From Isoetes taiwanensis (lineage: Eukaryota > Streptophyta > Lycopodiopsida > Isoetales > Isoetaceae), in NCBI GenBank assembly GCA_021234155.1, contig JAJEKV010000033.1:5446635-5510634 (forward strand): a stretch of 64,000 nucleotides of DNA, given 5' to 3'. Under the pieces are notes generated by a model, which made no database searches, was not told where the DNA came from, and saw only the letters and a program-made list of their open reading frames with translations. Positions 12,320 to 23,131 of the stretch are shown in pieces. Position 1 is the first letter of the stretch, and every line of letters begins with the position of its first letter. The position numbers and the translations under genes are program-made.

Positions 12320-13014
12320 CTGTACAAATTAGCTTTGTATAAAGTCTCCATGATGTAGCAAGACATCTCCAAAATTGGATTTGATTGAAAACAGATACGG
12401 CTTTCACTGTATGCCGATGCAAGATGTAAGAAGGATGTTTGAACATGCAAGCTTCCATTCCAAAACTCTCTCAAATTCATACGAAGAAAACAAATAATTT
12501 TTGGATAAAACGAAATTGTTTGTAGCAAAAATTTTCAACAATAAAGATCCCAACAACCTTAGGGAAAGCTTCCATAAAACTTCTGCTGCATGAAATCTGC
12601 AAAGATTGCATGGAAATATATGATTCAAGAATATTTTATCTGAGCGATGCACCAGCCATTGGTTTTGAGAACCATGGTTTAAGGAATATTGCACAACGAA
12701 CTAAGCAAATCATCCAAACCTAATATAAAGATCGGAAGCCTCCTTCTGATATCATCTTAAATATAAAAAACCTGGGCACCTAGATGACTGTAAGCATGCA
12801 CGATGTTACCAAAATAAGATGGATCGGATAAGGACGCCGACAACAGAAAGAAATAAAAACTTGATGAAATATTGAGGGGAAAAAACATCCCGATTTTTGG
12901 ATAACCGGGAATGTGTGCCGGCAGCCAAAATCTTCATAATCTTAGGAAATTAACCTTAACATAAAATCCAAAAACTTTTCGGAACCCCGGAAAAACCAAA
13001 TTTAAACAATAGGA

Positions 13015-13260
13015 TTGCTTTTTAATGTTTAAAAAAATGCACCTTCTTATAACGGATGAGATTCTTGCCCTCTTTTGTAATCAACGGTCGAGATTGCTTG
13101 CCCTAATTTCCATGCATATGGATGACTCGTGCATAGGCCAATGCATGCCCCATGCCCATGTGGCAACATCATAGTCGTTGAGCAAGTAATTTAACGGCTA
13201 TGATCGATATTACATATAAATGGGCATTATGTCACGAGAGGCATGATATACCTATAAATA
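13015..13260. repeat. Remainder of the array unit split by the Helitron
   Basis: Continues the unique part of the higher-order unit from exactly where it stopped at 8277 (TTGCTTTTTAATG) through to CTATAAATA. Instead of the next AGATTC block it then runs into unrelated sequence (TGTTAGTGATATT), so this marks the right edge of the array. Confidence 0.9.
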
Positions 13261-13672
13261 TGTTAGTGATATTAAGAGATAAGAGATATCCAATGGCTGG
13301 CTCAGATCTTGTCAATAAAATCTCTAGGGATTTTAAGCCAAAAATGGATAAGAACATCAATTTTTCATGAAATTGATGATATTTTCTAGACGTGCACATG
13401 TATGGTGATATTTACCAAGGGGATAAGCAAGCTTGTATATCCCACAAATGGCTTAACCTGATCAAGTGGGCCTACTAGGGCATGGAGGTGGAGAGACCCC
13501 ATTGCACACATATCATGCATTGAGTCACATGTTAGTATGTTTTCTGCACTTTCTTACCACCTCATAGGCTTAGGACATCTACCTTGATTTTAGTAATTCT
13601 ATACACCTTGGAGTCGAACATTTTTCCTTTTTATAATGTCTATATTTGAAGTTAACGCTAAGATTGAATTAC
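13261..13672. other. Flank of the tandem array, no gene recognised
   Basis: Single-copy-looking AT-rich DNA just after the last CTATAAATA of the array. An AATAAA lies near 13314. No open frame of note. Confidence 0.4.
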
Positions 13673-13743
13673 AATAGGCCAGTCGGTCTCCGTGGACGCT
13701 AAAAATCTATTCTATTCTATTCTATTCTATTCTATTCCATTCT
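13673..13743 (+). mobile_element. LINE alpha, strongly 5'-truncated 3' end
   Basis: Only the last part of a LINE remains: the stem-loop block AGGCC-AGTC-GGTCT, then CCGTGGACG, then an ATTCT microsatellite tail. The same block ends the longer copies at 15680 (minus) and 22868 (plus), which identifies the family. Confidence 0.8.
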
Positions 13744-15675
13744 TGTTATGAGATGTTATGCCTAGTAGGCACTACTTAGTTGGCTCAAGATCAACAATAT
13801 TTGTAAGGTAAAGTCTCCAACCTATGGAAAAATAGTCTAGTGGCAAAATTCCTTTTAAAATGCATAGTTTCATTAATGCATCTATATGACATACAACCTC
13901 CTAACTACAATTTGACATTAACACAGTACATCACAAGGCGCCCAAAAATGAATCAGTATGAATTTTTAACCATGGTTTGTTGGCAAAAGCCAAGCATTTA
14001 AACCGGTACCGGTTTGTGGGCCAAAAAGTTTACAAACCATATCTGTTTCTACAACATAGTTCGTTAATATGGTCTGATAGAGTGGTAAACAAACATTATT
14101 TTTTACACGGTAAGTGTGCAGTTATGCAACATGGTTTATTAATACAATTTAGTAGTATGATAAACGAACTTAGCTTCCTAACATAGCTTTCTAACATGGT
14201 AAGCGTCGTTGATCCCTATTCCTACTTAAAGTATATGATGTATAATACTACTTAGTGCAACAAGTTTTGTGACAACATGTTTATCTTCGTTGCTTTACCA
14301 TGTTGGTAATACAACATGATAATATACACTATAGTGTTTGTAGGCATGGTTTGCACATATGATACATGGTGTATAATGTAGTGTTTTCTAAGTATGGTTT
14401 AATGTAGTCTTATAGGTATTGTTTGTGCATATGACATACTATGGTGGTAAGTACGTAAATATTTATGGTCTAGGGCATTTTAATTATTAGCACATTGAAT
14501 ATGTATGATCCAGGGCAGTTAATTTAATTACATATATCTATGGGACCAAGGAGCCGAACCTTGGGAAATCCAAATCCCTTAAATGATATAGAAAGGGAGT
14601 CTTTGAATTCATTTTATCCAGAACCATTCCAATCCCGGTAATAGAATTCATTTAAGTGAAATCATTCTGAAACCTTGATTCTGCAAGCTAATTCATCCCT
14701 GCATTTGAGTTTGAGCATTATTTGGTTTTTTCTAAAGGGGTGATAGATGCTTAAAGAACATAACCCCATAACCCATCCTAAAACTGGCAAAGGCACGTCA
14801 TACTACTCTGATCAAATGAGAAAGCATTCACCATTCTTGCCTTCAAAATTTGTTTCACCTGAATCCACGACCAACAGGCATAAAAGCTGAATGAAGAAGC
14901 AGCTTCACTTCAACATGTATAAGTAAAGGATAAGAATGCAAAACATTCCCTAAGCATTTGTTACTTCAAGCATAATTGATTTGCTCCTGTCATCGTTTGC
15001 CTTCCTTTCTCTAGTCTGAATCAACTCTCCAGGAGAGGCATAGGTACTATATATAAGCAAGAATGATAAAGAAAATCAATATCATAAGATTCAAAACATA
15101 AAAGCATTTGCATCCATTACCTGCTCTCCAAGGAGAGATCACGATTTCGCTGATGCTTTGCCACTATGAAAGCTTCCAGCTCTTATGACTTCAGTCTCAG
15201 ACTTTTGAAAGCCTACAAAATACTATCTAAGCTACAAGCGGATCAAATCAAAAGGAATAAAAAACTTCTAGTTCTTCATGCCGTAATATAGCTGAGCAAA
15301 GACTCGGAAGCTTATAGAGCAAAAACCCTATTGGAAGCTTAAGGCAATATTTAGACAGAAAATCTATCACTGCAGATCGTGGCTGCAGCACACCAAGTGA
15401 GAGATCATGACAGACTGATGGCTACTGCAAACCCGGAGCAATATGATTCTGCAAGTATATAGTCGGCAAGGTGAAAGAACAGATCTCTGCAAAATAGAAG
15501 GATCACATTTGCAGGTCCAACAAAGAAAGATTCATGCTTCTGAATATGACAAATCTGAGCACCAAAACATTTTGTTGGTAGCTATTCTACTGCAAGCAAA
15601 AATGGACACCTAGACTAAAGATCCACATAGAGGCTTACAAAAAGGTGGCGTACTGACAATGAAATTGGATAATAG
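13744..15675. other. Non-coding stretch, no feature recognised
   Basis: AT-rich sequence with no conserved domain that I can see. The 69-aa frame at 13977-14186 looks like chance. Confidence 0.4.
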
Positions 15676-16970
15676 ATACAATAGAATAGAATAGAATAAA
15701 TTTTTTAACGTCCACGGAGACCAATAGGTCATGGGACCCATACAATGGGCTAGTACAATCATTACTACTAGGATTAAAAAACCCCTGCCTCGAAAGGTTT
15801 TCAAGGGAAAAACCTTTGCAGTAATGATGATACTAGACATGCGGAGATAATGACTACTGAGGGCTCAGTAATTGCCGACGTTTATCTAGAACCTCAAGTA
15901 TGTATAATGCCAAGTCATGCACAGATGGTGCTCTGAGAAGTTGTGGAAGCATGGAATGGAATGCTAAGGTCAAAAAATGATTCCGATCTATCTCAAAAGC
16001 AGGGCAACTCAGAAGAGTATGGCTTTCATCTTCAATAACCTCATGAATCGCAACAGGCACATAGTCTAAACTTCTCAAGGCAATTGCGGCCGCCCCATCT
16101 ACCCTGTCTCAATCCAGTAGCTTTGTGGGACCCCGCGCGAATTGATGCAATAGCTACAAGCTTGTTCCCGGACAATGAAGCAAGCAAATAAGCTTGGGGC
16201 CCCAGTGCCAAGGTGGGATTTATGTGTGCATGATAATGACCGGGTTTTCACTTGGGCCAAAGTAACTATGTCCCATATCTTTTGAGAAAAACGACCATTG
16301 AGATATTGTTGCAAAAGCTTCGGGATCGAACCGGCAAGCATCGAGGCCCGAAAGGTTTCAAGTTTACGTACCCAACGCAAACCATGTAGTGCAATGCTCT
16401 TTCCAACATCGTTTCAAACGCCGAGGAGATTCAGCCATGGCAAGTGCAAGAACAGGGATACCTAACATCATTCATGTGGTGCACCTTGCGGATATAGTGG
16501 AGATGGCGCCATGGCGTAATGTTGAAGAGGCCAAAAACCTGTCTCTTGTAAAAGAATAGCATAGGGCACCGTTGTTTTAACTCCAAGGCTATAAGTGAGA
16601 AAGGACTTTTGCACCCGCTCCAAGCTCTCCCAAGCACTAGCACTAATGGCAGGCCCCCACACTTCAGAACCATACAGTAAAACAGGCTCTACCAAAGCCC
16701 GAAACAAGTGAGCTTTCCGTGGCCAATCATGAATTTCTGCGCGAAAACAATTGTTTTGCATTGCATAGAGTGCTCTCCATCCAGCAGCCACCCGCTTGGT
16801 AATACACTGTTCCCAAAGTGTGTTCTTACAGAATTCTACACCAAGATACTTGTAGCTATCTACAACTTCAACTTCGCGGCTATCATAGTGCATAGTGGGA
16901 ACAAGGACATGAACAAAATAAATAGATAATCCACAACCTGTAGAGCGTGTATCCATGAATAGGCAGCTTA
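15676..16970 (-). mobile_element. LINE alpha, 5'-truncated copy (C-terminal RT region and 3' UTR)
   Basis: The minus-strand frame 16956-16468 contains YKYLGVEF and ALVEPVLLYGSEVWGP, the conserved block that follows the catalytic YADD in plant LINE reverse transcriptases. Further down, 16078-15854 contains EDESHTLLSCPAF, the C-terminal zinc-knuckle-like region (C/H partly lost). The 3' UTR has a hairpin (AGGTTTT, loop TCCCTTG, AAAACCT), then GGTCTCCGTGGACG, and ends in an ATTCT tail near 15680. RT catalytic motifs and the endonuclease are absent, so this is a dead truncated copy. The 5' border near 16970 is approximate. Confidence 0.8.
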
Positions 16971-17699
16971 TGAAGATTGAAATTCAAGTACCCACCAGCT
17001 CAACTACGACAAAAAGTTCCTGGCTTTTATCTTCCCCTTGAGAAAAGTGGAGATCTTTATCTGGCATAAAACTAGATAGTTAATCTTCATCAAAGAACGC
17101 AAATAAGTATAACAATGATCGATGAAAAACTGTCTATTGATAAAAAAAAAAATGCCAAAAATGGTCTGTTTACACAAACTGCTATTGCCGCCCCGCCTTT
17201 CGTATCAACCCGCCTTTTGGATCAACACCTTAGCCAGAAGAAAGAGAAGAAGAGGAGGGTGTATGGAAAAGAGAAGGTTTTGGATACAGGGACGCGCCGC
17301 AAGCGGCAAAGCAACATGAAAACAAAAAAACAAACCCTAAAATGGAACACTGAGAACAAAGAAACCCCTAAAATGATAGGGCTACAGGCCGACGGCAAAG
17401 ACCATTCAGAACAAATGCAATCACGCGGATAACACCCTGGAACAAGGGCATTATGCCCTACTATAATAGGAATATGGCAAGTGTTATGCCTTGCAATAAA
17501 GATGTGGAAATCAGCTATAATAATCAGCTACAACAATTCAAGATGCGGAAATCTTAATCCCTATAAGCTAAATCAAAGCAAATTTGAGTAACGATCTTGA
17601 GCAAATTTGAGTAACGATCTTGAGCAAATTTTATGGATTTGAATTTGCTTGTTCTGGTGATGCATTAATTGTTTATTGTGTATTTTTCTTCAATGCATG
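16971..17699. other. Intergenic, with a 23-bp tandem duplication
   Basis: No gene recognised. The lysine-rich 105-aa frame at 17115-17432 has no recognisable domain and is not called. At 17581-17626 a 23-bp unit (AATTTGAGTAACGATCTTGA plus GCA) is repeated perfectly twice. Confidence 0.5.
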
Positions 17700-20600
17700 A
17701 CTTGGGGCAATGGCCTTTTTGCCCCCTTTCAGCCCCTTTGCTCCCAACCCTAATTTGGACAGTCAGAGCATACAAATTAATGTTGAGCTAGGCTCCAACA
17801 TCTACCTGACATTGCCATAGCCCAACCAATCGCCTCTTGGCCTTGCCTAGCTGGGGCCACAGCCACCTGCCACCTGCCTAACCCCGCTGACTGATAAGCC
17901 CCCGCCATAGCCTACCTAAACTCGCTTTGACTGCCATGACCCAAGTCGCACCCCAAGCCATGGCCCACATTACCACGCCCCGCAGTGTGGACCCACACTT
18001 GGTTGGTGAGCTACCTCGCACCACAAAGAACCCATCCCGGAAGGCCCAAACACACCAACCACCGGTTGACCCCACGCTGGTGCCGAGCCCTGCCGGGAAG
18101 ACCATGAAGCGGGGCCACCAAGGAAGAGGCCTCGCGCAGGGAGAGACATCTTCCATGAAGAGGGAGGCCCGAGCCAAGGGCCGGGCCGACCCGACAAAGC
18201 GGGCCACACAGGCAATCCGCCAATCGAACCTTGGAGCCGCGATCCAGGGTTTGAGGCCAAATAGCAGCACGCCTTGTGCCTCCCGAGCCCGGTGGGGAGA
18301 ACATAACATCTCTGGATGTTGGCGCAGCAGCTTGGTGCCGTAAAAACGACGAATCACGTAATTGGAGGATCGCGTATTTACGACAGGCATGATGGCATCC
18401 CCGCGCTACAATTTGAAAGACAAAGAATACCAGCAGGAGCTTGCGATATGAGGGGCGTGTAGACACCGTGTTGGCAGCTATGGAAGCCGGGATGCGTGAC
18501 AGAACCGGGTAGAGCAGAGACACTCGTAACCCTCGCCTCGATCCAGGCCGAAAGGTTGAGGAGGCTCGTGCCACGCGACACGGAGCACAGGAGCCGCCCC
18601 CCGAGGGTTGAGGAGGCCGCCACTCGTGAGACAAGGAGTCCAGGCCGCTGGAAGCTAGCCGTGCAAAACCGAAGCCGAGGCGGGATTTAGCACGAGATCG
18701 GAGCTACAGTGAGCCGGGCAAGGTTGCCCGCCAAGGCAAGGGCCTCCATGCCGAGGCACATGAGCAACTCCGCCATTGCACGCGGAGATGGCAAGACATG
18801 ACAACGCCCCGCAAGAGCCGAGCTCCGCACTCCGGAGAACGAAACCACAAAGAAAGAAGACACCAACCCCGCGAACCCACCAACCTACTGGCGCCAACTG
18901 AACACCCGCCGCGGACACATCGACACGCCGGGCCGCCACCACCCTGGCCGGCCCACGCCTATGCCTCACCCACCTCAACCAACACACAGTGCGGCCCCGC
19001 CCGAACTCCAGAATGAGATGCGGGAGCTGCAATGTGGTAGTGCGAGCCCCGACGGAGGAGTTAGAAGAACATCTCACTTCCCACCTCATACGCATCTTGG
19101 ACGGATGATGTTCCCAAAGACTGTGACCATTGTAAAGGCGAAGTCGTCATGGAATTCAGCGCCACGACGCCCGGATGGTCATCTTCCACGCTTGGGAGCG
19201 CAAGCAGGCGGGTGGCCATCCCGCGTCGGCCGGAAGTTGAAGGGGACGGCTCTCAGACGCTGGACCGACTTGACCCCAAAGACAAGAAGAGACCCGGGCG
19301 TGAGCCGGCCAAAGTCGTGGACCGCCGCAGACATGGAGGGGCGGGGCTGGTCCGGGGAAGGATGCGGGAATTCGTGCAGCCAAACAGGGGATGCGTGCAC
19401 TCCGCCCCTCGAGTCCCTTCGAGGGCCCCCAGCGAGGCATCCACATCTTCCGCCCCGGGACCACCACTACCACCAGACCGGCGTGGCGTGCCTGCCACTA
19501 AATAGGGATCGTGCCTCGGCGTGGTATCCCGGAATTGCCGTGGCTTCCCATGGCGTAAGGGGATGATCTCAATTCCGCCGCCATGGACATGGACCTTATC
19601 TTCCTCATGGAAACATGGGAACATGCCGGTCACAAAGCTACCCCGATTTGCCAGATACCAGCGCTACTCCGCCTTCAATGAGTGCACCGAGACGAGGACA
19701 TGGAGGAATTGCGTGTTACTACCGGGCGAGCCTTGGCCCAATCGGCCTCCCCCGCGCAAGGTAGACGTGCACAACAGATACTTGTGGGTACGAGTGCGTA
19801 GCGGGGCAGCCCTCTCTTTGTGGCGGCTTGCTACTTCCCACATGCCGAGAGCAACTTTTACCACACGCATTTGATGTGGATGGCCAGGAGCCCTATGTCG
19901 ATCTATATGATGACATACGGCCAGCATGCATAATTGGGCAAGGTCATGTTGCTTGAGATTTCAATGCGCCGCTATTGCGGGCGAGCGGATCCCAAAATTA
20001 GCGACCTCTAGGCGAGGATGTGTTGCAAATGGACCCCGCAGAGATGGTTTGGCCAAGGGCCGCCGATGACGCCCGGTGACACGGTATGGCCGGCAACCGC
20101 TGTCGGGCAAAGATCTTTGACCTGGTCATTTGCAATGGCTAGCACGGGGGCAGCCCTCCAGCCGCTTCACTTTGTAGACGGAGAACCGTGGGGGCTGCAC
20201 CAGCGGTGGTGGATTACGTATTTAAGCATGACGAGCAATGCCTACACTTGATCACTGCCGCTGCCCGGACAGTGGCCTGACGAGGAAGTAGACTCGACCA
20301 TCACCCTTTGCAGATAGATTGGCAGGCAACCGAAGCCCATTGCCCCAACACCCTAGGTACCACGCCAGGTCCGGACTATGATCATGCGCGGTCTATGCGA
20401 GGATGCTTGAGCATGAGTCCGCCGAGTGCCGCAGCCCCCACACTTCAACAGCCAGACGCCCAAATGAACCAGTGGAGAGGTCCGCCGACGATCCACGGGG
20501 GCTGCAAACCACCTTCCCCCGCAATCACCGGTTCGATGACTAATGTCGGAGCCGAAACGATGGCTCCGCCCAAGTGCCGGACCCCACCATTAAGCAAGAA

Positions 20601-22868
20601 GCCGCCCGGCCAATACCGCCCCTTCCTCAAGACCAAGAAAGCCGTGTACCTTTATGAGCACCAAAGAACACTGCCACCCTAGGGCCTTCTGAGAAAGGTC
20701 TTGAGTAAGCCCCTGCATGACCCACAGAAATATTGCCCGAACAATGGGTGAAATACTTGCAACAGGTTGTATGACCCAATGGGAAGCCGGGCAGCAGATT
20801 CCTGCATGAGCGAGCAGCACTGGTTATTACTGAAGGGGATGTCATAATGGGCCCGCAACGCCTACTTCTGGGAAGGCGGCAGATTTGGATGGTATGCAGG
20901 CAGAGCTTCTCAAGTGGGCCGAGCCCCCAATGGTGTCGGTTCTCACAGCACTCTTCAACAGGGCATTGCAAGAAGGCTTCCCCGCGCACTGGACTACCAG
21001 TAGAGTTGTGCCCATATACAAAGCGAGGGGACCCCACAGCCCAACCAACTATCGTTACCATTATGGTCGGCTTCTGTCTTTGCCAAGTTGCTTGCCGGAT
21101 TCTCGAAAGCAGCGGCCCGACACTTTGGGCAGAGGATGGAGAAGTGCGGGCTCTCGCAGCAGGCTTCCGCCCCGGCATTCTACTATTGACCATATCTTCA
21201 CTCTGCGAACACTCATAGAGGATAGCCTGAATCAACGCCAGAACCTGTACTGTTGCTTTGTGGATTTCGCAAAGGCTTTTGACACAGTGCCTCGGGATAA
21301 GTTGTGGGACAGATTGAGCGGTCGTCTCACACTGTCGGGGGAGCCCGTTGTTAGTAGCATTGGGGTGCGCCAGGGCTGCCCTCTATCCCCGACGCTCTTC
21401 GCTTGTACATTGACCAGGCTAGAAGAATGGCTAGCTAAGCACGGGAGGCGCCGTTGATGCATCACATAATCCGCAACTCATATATGCCGATGATGTTGAC
21501 CTGCCGCATATACCCCAGAGGACATGCAACGCCACCTGGATGCTTTGGACACTTTCCGCCAATTCACCGGCATGAGAGTTAACTTGGCCAAGACGAGGGT
21601 GCCGCTAGTCCCATCATCCTACACCCACGCCTTCCCTCATTCACTTACCAAAAGGTGTAGTGGAGGTGGCTCACCTTTATAAGTATTTGGGCATTGAGTT
21701 TTCTACTACCACACACCGATGCATCCATCGTTACGGGTCACTTTAGTCGGAAAGCCCTCGTATGCAATGCAAAACAACAAATACAAGGCGTAGTCAGATG
21801 CATGGGGTCACCAGCACACTTGTTCGTGGCCTTGGTTGAACCGTCCTCCTCTATGGGGCGTAAGTGGGGGGGCGGTGATATCCCTCACCACTTGGAACGA
21901 TCTAGAGCAGGTACGTAAGGCCTTCTTGGCTCGGCACCGAGTGAAATCCACGGTCCCATATCGATCTTGCTCCAGAGACAGGCTTCCTTCCATTACAGAG
22001 GGCTGCTACTGAACGTCACATTATTTACTTCCGAAAGGTGGTGGCTATGGATGAAGCCCTACTGCCCAACCTTGCTTTGGCAAGTGGCGATGGGCCCGGC
22101 GAAATACTCAAAGCCTTTGGAAAGACAAGCAAGCCCAAAGGGTTCTCGCGATGGAATGTGCAGCACACGATGTGGACCAAAGCATACACCGGCTGAACGC
22201 TACCGCCTTGAAGCAAGATTTGGATGCTTGCTTCATGGCCAAGCTTTGGGATGCGAGGCCCTGTCACATGTCAAGGTGGCAAATTATCGACAACAGTTTA
22301 ATCCCATGCTCACGAGGGGCCCATACCACTACCCGCGCACCCATCTACCCATGAAAAAGCCGCGGGGTGATTGCTTCTATTCGCCGACAGTGCACCCACC
22401 TCCGCATTGAGACAGGGGAGATGGATTCGGGGGCGCGTGAGGACAGAGTCCGCCGCTGCCGCCAACAGGGCCATTGAGGATGAAAGTCACGCCCTCCGGG
22501 CCTGTTCCAGCCAAATCCGGTACGAGCATATCCGGCCTCGGTATGCTCGGTTAGTTGTGCCCCATCGCCCCGCATGAGCTATTGAACACGGCCTCTCGTA
22601 GGCTTGTTGGGATCGTACCTCGGGAGGTAATGGATCTGTGGACTCGCTTATGCCCCCGTCCCACATTAACCTCAAATTGCATTTGTGATTATGTATATAA
22701 CTGTGCAGTATGTCAGCATCCTTATTGCTACTAAGGTTTTTCCCCCGAAAACCCTTCGGGCGGGGGTTTTTTAATCCTGGTAGTAATACGCCTGCTGCTC
22801 TCTCTTTGTACTTGGGTCCCATAGGCCAGTTGGTCTCCGTGGACGATAAAATCATATTCTATTCTATT
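17700..22868 (+). mobile_element. LINE alpha, near full-length, degenerate
   Basis: GC-rich element in AT-rich surroundings. A likely ORF1 region at about 17900-19500 has no recognisable domain left. From about 19521 to 20000 there are endonuclease remnants (SRNCRGF, and in another frame DMDLIFLMETW). Reverse transcriptase follows at about 20880-21460, then RT C-terminal remnants to about 22560. The 3' UTR shares the GGTTTT/AAAACC hairpin and the AGGCC-AGTT-GGTCT stem-loop with the copy at 15676-16970, and the element ends in an ATTCT tail at 22868. Frames change repeatedly, so it is inactive as read. The 5' end is estimated from the jump in GC content. Confidence 0.85.
20885..21457 (+). pseudogene. 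LINE reverse transcriptase core (inactive fragment)
   Basis: Longest open piece of the alpha LINE ORF2. It contains the block before motif 1 (HWTTSRVVPIYKARG, PTNYR), then YCCFVDFAKAFDTVPRDKLW with the first catalytic aspartate, and GVRQGCPLSPTLF, the classic non-LTR RT block. A frameshift between PTNYR and the next block replaces the expected sequence with an unrelated one. The YADD region follows after 21475 in another frame (YADDVDL). The product would copy LINE RNA at the nicked target, but this copy cannot make it intact. Confidence 0.85.
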
Positions 22869-22873
22869 CTTCT

Positions 22874-23131
22874 AGCTTGTCTTCTGCAATTGCAGCAGTT
22901 GCCACATATCCAAAGGTTCTTGCATCTAATATTGATGGAGATGGAAGTTTTATAATGAATGTGCAAGCAAAGAATAACATGAAGAATCACCAGTTTTTAA
23001 GTGCTACATGCTATCCATGTAATCTGATTATTATAGGAACTAGCAACTATTTATGTTGAGAAATTGCCACTAAGAATAAAATCAACATCCACAGCTGGTT
23101 GTCCAATGGGAGGATCGTTTCTATATTTGAA
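22874..23131 (+). pseudogene. Acetolactate synthase (AHAS) fragment with intron-like gap
   Basis: The reading frame from 22877 gives SAIAAVATYP then NIDGDGSFIMNVQ, matching the thiamine-diphosphate-binding GDG region of acetolactate synthase (family form DIDGDGSFIMNVQELATI). The match stops at 22966 and resumes at 23037 with ELATIYVEKLPLRI. The 70-bp gap begins GC and ends AG like a GC-AG intron. After a frameshift, VVQWEDRF follows near 23112-23131. The enzyme would catalyse the first step of branched-chain amino-acid synthesis in plastids. Only ~60 codons remain, directly beside the LINE tail, with no start, so this is a relic. Confidence 0.75.

Larger units (their letters stand above)
8278..13014 (-). 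mobile_element. Non-autonomous Helitron with precise ends
   Basis: Read on the minus strand the element starts TCCTATTG at 13014 and ends CTAG at 8278. It is flanked by A on the 5' side and T on the 3' side with no target duplication, as expected for Helitrons. A perfect hairpin with an 8-bp stem and 3-nt loop (8289-8307) lies 7 bases before the terminal CTAG. The empty site is visible: the host repeat at ~6646-6660 reads GTCAATGTTAATTGCTTTTT without interruption, and here that AA/TT is split with no base gained or lost. The element is 4737 bp and shows no Rep or helicase reading frame, so it depends on a helper. It carries minus-strand exon candidates between about 10640 and 12320 and several short tandem duplications. 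Confidence 0.9.

Noticed and set aside
15610-15840. 76-aa minus-strand frame as a gene
   Set aside because: It lies in the LINE alpha 3' UTR hairpin region and runs into the flank.
17878-18634. Long overlapping frames of 130-207 codons on both strands
   Set aside because: GC-rich DNA of a decayed LINE has few stops in every frame; no domain or consistent codon pattern singles one out.
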